A DNA stretch of 64,000 bases from CAYTBN01 sp964436045 (GTDB taxonomy: Bacteria; Myxococcota_A; UBA796; UBA9615; CAYRNR01): the NCBI GenBank assembly GCA_964436045.1, contig CAYTBN010000012.1, positions 62,001-126,000 of the forward strand, given 5' to 3'. The notes under the pieces are model-generated. The model was not told where the DNA came from and searched no databases. It saw only the letters and a list, made by a program, of their open reading frames with translations. A program made the translations under genes and the position numbers. Below are positions 59,363-64,000 of this stretch, piece by piece. Numbering within the stretch: the stretch's first letter is position 1; each line of letters begins with the position of its first letter.

Positions 59363-60886
59363 ATGACCCGTGTGCTGCTGATCACGCCTTACGGCTTCGA
59401 GAACCAGGGCGTCCGTATGCTCTCGGCGGTCCTCCGGCAGGAGGGGTTCGACGCGCCGATCCTCTACATGAAGGCCTGGCGCAACAACGACATCCAACCG
59501 CCCACCGACCGCGAACTGGACCTCTTCGACCGCCTGATCCGCCAGCAGGATCCGGACGTCATCGGCATCGGCTTCGGTACGCCCTACCTGCGGATCGTCA
59601 CCGAGCTGACGCAGCGGGTGCGGGCGGTCAGCGGCGCCCACGTGATCTGGGGCGGCGTCCACCCGACCATCTCGCCGGAGGACTGCATCGACCACGCCGA
59701 TTCGGTCTGCATCGGCGAGGGTGAGTTGCCCTTGTTGGACCTGGCGCGGGCGATCCGGGATGGGGAGTCGGCCGACGCGATCCCCAACCTGTGGGTGCGG
59801 CGGGCCGACGGGATCCGGCGCAATCCGCCGCGGCCGCTGATCCAGGACCTGGACACCCTGCCCTACGGCCATCAGCTGTTGGGCGCCGAGATGTTCGTGA
59901 TCGAGGACGACAAGCTGGTGGCCCGGGACCCGTCCATCGACAACGTGATGTACCGGATCCACGCCTCCCGCGGATGCCCGTTCCAGTGCGCGTTTTGCTA
60001 CAACAGCCAGTATCGGGAGATCTACTCGGGGCTGGGCAAGTACCACCGCACCCGCACCGTCGAGAACGTGCTGCAGGAGATCGAGCTGGCGCGGACCGTG
60101 CGGCCGGGGCTCAAGCGGATCCGGTTCGACGACGACAGCTTCGTGTACCCGCGGGCCTGGATCGAGGAGTTCTGCAGGGAGTATCCCCGGCGAGTGGGCC
60201 TGCGCTTCGACATCCTGCTCAACCCGACCACCGCCAAGGAGAGCACCTTGCGGGCGCTCCGGGACGTGGGGCTGGACCATGTGCAGGTCGGCATCCAGGC
60301 GGGATCGGACGAGGAGCGCGAGAAGCAGTACAAGCGCAAGGGCTCCAACGCGGACACCCTGGCGCTGGCGCAGATGCTGGCCGACATCGGCATCGACGTC
60401 ACCTACGACGTGATCCTGGACAACCCCCTGTCGTCGCGGGCGGACAAGCAGGCGATGCTCGACCTGCTGCTGGATCTGCCGCGGCCCTACAACCTGTTCC
60501 TCTACTCGCTGGTGGTGTTCCCCAAGTCGTTCACGGCCACCACCTTGATGGCGGCCGGGGTGATCGGCGAGGACGACGTGGAGGGCATCGCCACCAAGTC
60601 CTTCGAGCAGTTCCGTCTGACGCTGGACTATCCACGGCCCACCGAGGACACGTTCTACGCCTGCCTGATCTCGATGGCGTCCAAGGGGTTCATCCCCCGC
60701 TCGGCGGTCCGCGCGCTCGCCCGCAGCGACACCCTGCGCGCTCACCCGACCGCCCTGCGCTATGGCGCCGAGGCGGCCAATGCGGTCAAACTGGGGACTG
60801 TGGCGATGAAGATGCTGCGGCGGGGTGAGCTGTCGGTGTTCAAGCTGGCGGAGTACGCGTCCTTCCGACGGAGGTTGATCCAGTGA
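59363..60886 (+). CDS. B12-binding domain radical SAM protein, paralogue of 29697-31217
   Basis: The 507-residue protein has an N-terminal cobalamin-binding-like domain (TRVLLITPYGFENQGVRML; VIWGGVHPT; IGEGELP) and a radical SAM cluster at Cys205/209/212 (RGCPFQCAFC). It aligns end to end with the leftward protein at 29697-31217, with identical Cys numbering and the same FCYNS and RTRTV landmarks. A His-Pro-Thr in GGVHPTIS may contact the cofactor loop. It lies 17 nt after the previous gene and overlaps the next (GTGA). Two copies in one locus suggest related reactions on different positions of one product. Confidence 0.9.
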   Translation: MTRVLLITPYGFENQGVRMLSAVLRQEGFDAPILYMKAWRNNDIQPPTDRELDLFDRLIRQQDPDVIGIGFGTPYLRIVTELTQRVRAVSGAHVIWGGVHPTISPEDCIDHADSVCIGEGELPLLDLARAIRDGESADAIPNLWVRRADGIRRNPPRPLIQDLDTLPYGHQLLGAEMFVIEDDKLVARDPSIDNVMYRIHASRGCPFQCAFCYNSQYREIYSGLGKYHRTRTVENVLQEIELARTVRPGLKRIRFDDDSFVYPRAWIEEFCREYPRRVGLRFDILLNPTTAKESTLRALRDVGLDHVQVGIQAGSDEEREKQYKRKGSNADTLALAQMLADIGIDVTYDVILDNPLSSRADKQAMLDLLLDLPRPYNLFLYSLVVFPKSFTATTLMAAGVIGEDDVEGIATKSFEQFRLTLDYPRPTEDTFYACLISMASKGFIPRSAVRALARSDTLRAHPTALRYGAEAANAVKLGTVAMKMLRRGELSVFKLAEYASFRRRLIQ

Positions 60887-62352
60887 GGGTCTGGCTGGTC
60901 AATCCACCGGTGATCCGGGACCGACCGACGAGTATCGGGTCGGTGGTCCAGAACATGTTCTACAACTCGCCTCCCCTGGGGCTGGCCTACCTGGCCGCGG
61001 TCCTGGAGGGGGACGGGCATCGCTGCTTCATCACCGATAGTCCGGTGATGCAGCTGACGGCGCGGGATCTGCCCGGCATGGCCCGGGAGCTACGGCCGGA
61101 CCTGGTCGGGATCACCTCGTCGACTCCGTACTTCGTCTCCGCCGTCGATGCGGCCGAGGCGATCCGGGCCGAGCTCGGACCGCGGGTGCCGATCTGCATC
61201 GGCGGCCCGCACTTCAACGGCAATCCGGATCTGCTGCTCGAGCACCATGTCTTCGACTTCGGGGTCCAGGGCGAGGGCGAGTACACCCTGCAGGACGCGG
61301 TCCAGGAGCTGGAGGCCGGCCGTAGCGTCCAGGACGTGGTCGGGACGGTGGTCCGCGACGGCGACCAGCTGCACTTCGCTCCGCCGCGACCGCTGCTGGA
61401 CGACCTGAGTCCGCTGCCGTTGCCGGCCCGTCACCTGCTGCCCATCGACAGGTACGTCCCGCTGCCCAACGACGAGTACCGGCTGCCCAAGACCGCGATG
61501 ATCACCAGCCGCGGTTGCCCCTATCACTGCATCTTCTGCGCGCACCACACCTTCGGCCATCGCCACCGCACCAACGGCGCCCACCGGGTGGTCGAGGAGA
61601 TGCACCAGGTGGTGCAGCGCTACGGCGTGCGGGACGTGGCCTTCGTCGACTCCCTGTTCACCCCGAACCGCAAGCGGGTCGACGATCTGCTGACGGCCAT
61701 GGAGAAGGATCCACCCGGCGTGTCCTGGACCTGTTCGTGCCGCGCCAACCTCCTCGATGAGGAGATGCTGCGGCGGATGAAGGCCAACGGCTGCTGGAAG
61801 ATCCGCATCGCCATCGAGAGCGGCAACGAGAAGGTCCTGAAGACCATCAAGAAGCAGGTGACCAAGGAGCAATTCGCCGAGACCGTCCGGATCGCCGACA
61901 GGCTGGGCATCCAGGTCAAGGCGTTCTTCATGATCGGTCACATCGGCGACACGGCCGAGACCATCGAGGAGACCATCGACTTCGCCTGTTCGCTGCCGCT
62001 GGTGGACGTGACGGCCCAGATCAACACCCCGTTGCCGGGTACGCCCCAGTACGAGATGGCCAAGGAAGCCGGGACCCTGGTCACCGAGGACGCCAGCCAC
62101 TACTCGTTCTTCGAACCCGTGTTCGTGCCCGAGGGCCTGACCGGCGAGCAGCTCAACGACTACCTGCAGTCCTTCTACCGGCGGTTCTACCTGCGGCCGT
62201 CGCTGATCCGGCGCCGGCTGCGGGAGGTCAAGCGGCCCTACGACCTGGCCAAGTACTTCCGCGCGCTGCCGCTGGTGGCCAACGTGATGTTCACCAACCG
62301 CAACCAGGCCATCGGGGAGACCGAGCACCCGCCATGTCCCGACCCCGGCTGA
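60883..62352 (+). CDS. B12-binding domain radical SAM protein
   Basis: The 489-residue protein has an N-terminal B12-binding fold (MRVWLVNPPVI; YNSPPLGLAYLAAVLEGDGH; CIGGPHFNG; VQGEGEYTL) and a radical SAM cluster at Cys212/216/219 (RGCPYHCIFC). The downstream core is typical (AFVDSLFTPNRKRVDDLL; KIRIAIESGNEKVLKTIKK; FFMIGHIGDTAETIEETI). It is more similar to the genes at 57945 and 62334 than to 59363. Starts with GTG in the previous stop; its 3' end overlaps the next gene by 19 nt. Confidence 0.9.
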   Translation: MRVWLVNPPVIRDRPTSIGSVVQNMFYNSPPLGLAYLAAVLEGDGHRCFITDSPVMQLTARDLPGMARELRPDLVGITSSTPYFVSAVDAAEAIRAELGPRVPICIGGPHFNGNPDLLLEHHVFDFGVQGEGEYTLQDAVQELEAGRSVQDVVGTVVRDGDQLHFAPPRPLLDDLSPLPLPARHLLPIDRYVPLPNDEYRLPKTAMITSRGCPYHCIFCAHHTFGHRHRTNGAHRVVEEMHQVVQRYGVRDVAFVDSLFTPNRKRVDDLLTAMEKDPPGVSWTCSCRANLLDEEMLRRMKANGCWKIRIAIESGNEKVLKTIKKQVTKEQFAETVRIADRLGIQVKAFFMIGHIGDTAETIEETIDFACSLPLVDVTAQINTPLPGTPQYEMAKEAGTLVTEDASHYSFFEPVFVPEGLTGEQLNDYLQSFYRRFYLRPSLIRRRLREVKRPYDLAKYFRALPLVANVMFTNRNQAIGETEHPPCPDPG

Positions 62353-63749
62353 CCCTCGTCCGCGTCAACGAACGCAAGGGGATCCACCCCTTCATGGAGG
62401 AGACCAACGTCACCGGTGTGTACCCCCCGTTGGGGGTGTCCTACCTGGCGGGGGCCGCGCGGGCGGCGGGCTATCCGGCGGCCATCGTCGACGCCCACGC
62501 GCTGAACCTGTCCGCGGGTGAGATGGTCCAGACCGTCAGCCGCATCGGCGCCGAGGTGGTCGGCATCACCACCACCACCTTCAACTGGCCGGCCGCCGCC
62601 CAGCTCGCGCGGTCGCTCAAGCGGGCGATCACCGGCGTCCAGGTCTGGGTCGGTGGGCCCCAGCTCTCCCTGTACCCCGACGAGTGTATGGCCGAGACCG
62701 CGGTGGACGCGGCCGTGGTCGGCGAGGGCGACGAGGTGGTGGTGGAGCTCTTGCGGCGGCTCGAGGCGGGCGAGGAGCTGGCCGGGGTGCCCGGCACCCT
62801 GGTGCGGGTGGATGGACAGGTGATCGCCACCCCGGTGGGAGCCCCCATCGCCGACCTCGACTCGCTGCCGATGCCGGCCCTGGACCTGCTGCCGACCCAC
62901 GCCTACCGGGCGCTGACCCTGCCGACGCCCTGGGTCTCGATGCTGACCTCCCGCGGCTGTCCCTTCCACTGCCGCTACTGCTCCCAGACCTACGTCGGCG
63001 GCAAGTACCGCCCCCACGGGCCGGAGCGGGTGGTGGACGAGGTGGAGCGGGCGGTGACCCGCTTCCGGGCCCGCGAGGTGGTGTTCTTCGACGAGACCTT
63101 CACCCAGCCCCGCAAGCGGGCGGTGGCCATCGCCGAGGGGATCCTGGCCCGCAATCTGAAGGTCCGCTTCAACATCCGCACCCGCATCGACCGCCTGGAC
63201 CCGGCGGTGCTCGAGGCCCTGGCCGCCGCAGGTTGTACGGGCGTCCACGTGGGGGTCGAGGCCGGCAGCATGCGGGTCCAGAAGCTGATGAACAAGAACC
63301 TCAACCTGGAGCGGCTGGCCGGGTCCCTGGCCCAGGCCCAGCGGCTGGGAATAGAGACCCGGGGCTACTTCATGCTCGGCTTCCCTGGCGAGACCCTGGC
63401 GGAGATGGAACAGACCATCCGCTTCGCCGCCGAGCTGCCCCTGGACTGGGCCAGCTTCACCATCACCACCCCGGCCCCGGGCTCGGACATCTACCGCGAC
63501 GCGCTGGACAGCGGCTTGATCGCCACCGACTACTGGCGGGACTACACCCTGGGTCGCCAGGGGGATGCGCCCGGCTACTTCGTGTCCGACGAGGTGGACG
63601 AACGGAAGCTGGAGCAGCTGCTGCGCAAGGCCTACCGGGTGTTCTACGGCCGACCCCAGCTCATCACCCGCAAGCTTCGAAATCGGAGATTGGTGGCCGA
63701 ACTCCCCGGCTCCCTGCGCACGCTGTGGGAGATCAACCGACCGCGATAG
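62334..63749 (+). CDS. B12-binding domain radical SAM protein
   Basis: The 471-residue protein carries the B12-binding N-terminus (VYPPLGVSYLAGAARAAGYP; VWVGGPQLS; VVGEGDEVV) and a radical SAM cluster at Cys209/213/216 (RGCPFHCRYC). The core continues with FFDETFTQPRKRAVAI, GVHVGVEAGSMRVQKLM and YFMLGFPGETLAEME. It is the last gene of the operon seen in the window. A 19-nt overlap with the previous gene indicates coupled translation. Confidence 0.9.
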   Translation: MSRPRLTLVRVNERKGIHPFMEETNVTGVYPPLGVSYLAGAARAAGYPAAIVDAHALNLSAGEMVQTVSRIGAEVVGITTTTFNWPAAAQLARSLKRAITGVQVWVGGPQLSLYPDECMAETAVDAAVVGEGDEVVVELLRRLEAGEELAGVPGTLVRVDGQVIATPVGAPIADLDSLPMPALDLLPTHAYRALTLPTPWVSMLTSRGCPFHCRYCSQTYVGGKYRPHGPERVVDEVERAVTRFRAREVVFFDETFTQPRKRAVAIAEGILARNLKVRFNIRTRIDRLDPAVLEALAAAGCTGVHVGVEAGSMRVQKLMNKNLNLERLAGSLAQAQRLGIETRGYFMLGFPGETLAEMEQTIRFAAELPLDWASFTITTPAPGSDIYRDALDSGLIATDYWRDYTLGRQGDAPGYFVSDEVDERKLEQLLRKAYRVFYGRPQLITRKLRNRRLVAELPGSLRTLWEINRPR

Positions 63750-63780
63750 TCTCCGGTCTCGACGGACACGGGTAAAGGTG

Positions 63781-64000
63781 TCAGGGCGCCAGCCCGTCGA
63801 AGATCGCCCTGATATCCGCGATCGATTGCATGGCCGCATTCTTGTCCGGCGCGTACAGCGCGGTGGCGGTGCACGTTGTAGTTTTATGGATCGGATGGCA
63901 AGCGGGGAGGAGAGCCGGGGGAGAGGGTAAGGCGAGCGCGTCGTTCGCCACCGAGCCCGGCAAGGGGTCAGCCGGGAACACGATTGGCTGTGGGCGCGGC
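63781..64000 (-). CDS. possible C-terminal end of a leftward gene
   Basis: On the minus strand a frame is open from the right edge to TGA at 63781-63783, about 72 codons. The last 25 residues (PDKNAAMQSIADIRAIFDG) look like natural protein sequence; the part before is Pro/Ala-rich and doubtful. The local composition is less GC-rich than the radical SAM operon. No family is recognised. It could equally be a shadow frame in a 251-nt intergenic end. Confidence 0.2.
   Translation of the reverse strand, partial: PRPQPIVFPADPLPGSVANDALALPSPPALLPACHPIHKTTTCTATALYAPDKNAAMQSIADIRAIFDGLAP

Noticed and set aside
48268..63749. RiPP or PKS/NRPS biosynthetic cluster
   Set aside because: No precursor-sized gene fits in the tiny gaps, and no assembly-line, protease or exporter gene is present; the idea is kept only if flanking DNA shows them.
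1..64000. CRISPR arrays, tRNA/rRNA genes, insertion sequences, integrases
   Set aside because: No regularly spaced repeats, cloverleaf, rRNA-like stretches or transposase motifs were noticed; a dedicated search could still find a tRNA.

Overview
The window is very GC-rich (about 70 percent by eye), gene-dense and typical of a Gram-negative bacterium. It encodes lipoprotein signal peptides, a predicted outer-membrane beta-barrel, multihaem c-type cytochromes and system II cytochrome c maturation. The gene mix (VWA and VIT/VWA surface proteins, many small Cys-containing lipoproteins, multihaem cytochromes, very many radical SAM enzymes) is most like a Myxococcota or other deltaproteobacterial lineage. 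That placement is inference; no rRNA or other marker is present. A run of ten Ns at 35902-35911 inside a G/C homopolymer shows this is a draft assembly, so single-base anomalies may be sequencing errors.

Layout. 0-3.4 kb: cytochrome c maturation (ResB and CcsA), with a lipoprotein running off the left edge. 4-7.2 kb: a 7-haem cytochrome, a beta-barrel and a 9-haem cytochrome in one overlapping unit that could form a transmembrane electron conduit, followed by an LVIVD propeller remnant. 7.2-15.8 kb: lipoproteins, an ATP-grasp enzyme, a VWA lipoprotein, a family III CoA transferase, and a coupled pair in which a phosphodiester glycosidase precedes a glycerophosphodiesterase whose barrel appears interrupted by three peptidoglycan-binding modules. 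16-23.4 kb: a metabolic operon of indolepyruvate:ferredoxin oxidoreductase (iorAB) fused by start/stop overlaps to a three-subunit molybdenum hydroxylase, then a MaoC hydratase and an SDR reductase. 23.4-29.6 kb: a frameshifted small lipoprotein, a flavin desaturase with an iron-sulfur flavoprotein reductase, a 3D-domain protein and a VIT/VWA protein.

29.7-63.8 kb is the most unusual part. A B12-type radical SAM enzyme is translationally coupled to an aldo/keto reductase carrying two [4Fe-4S] motifs. Next comes a block of four SGNH hydrolases alternating with four large polytopic membrane proteins of glycosyltransferase-C type. From 48.3 to 63.7 kb there are nine further radical SAM enzymes with a single non-radical-SAM gene, a UDP-galactopyranose-mutase/amine-oxidase-like flavoprotein, among them. 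These include a permuted SPASM/radical SAM protein ending in a Wzt-C-like carbohydrate-binding domain, a radical SAM/SPASM/TPR protein, a Tes/MJ0619-like enzyme of the kind that works on lipid tails, and four consecutive B12-binding radical SAM proteins. No PKS, NRPS, RiPP precursor or exporter is visible, so the best reading is a cell-envelope glycan or lipid tailoring locus. The substrate is unknown and this assignment is inference.

Transcription units are tight, with many ATGA, GTGA or TGATG overlaps. Sigma-70-like promoters with 17-nt spacers are proposed before the ior operon, the ICMT-like gene and the rightmost radical SAM operon. No rRNA, tRNA, CRISPR array, integrase or insertion sequence was recognised.
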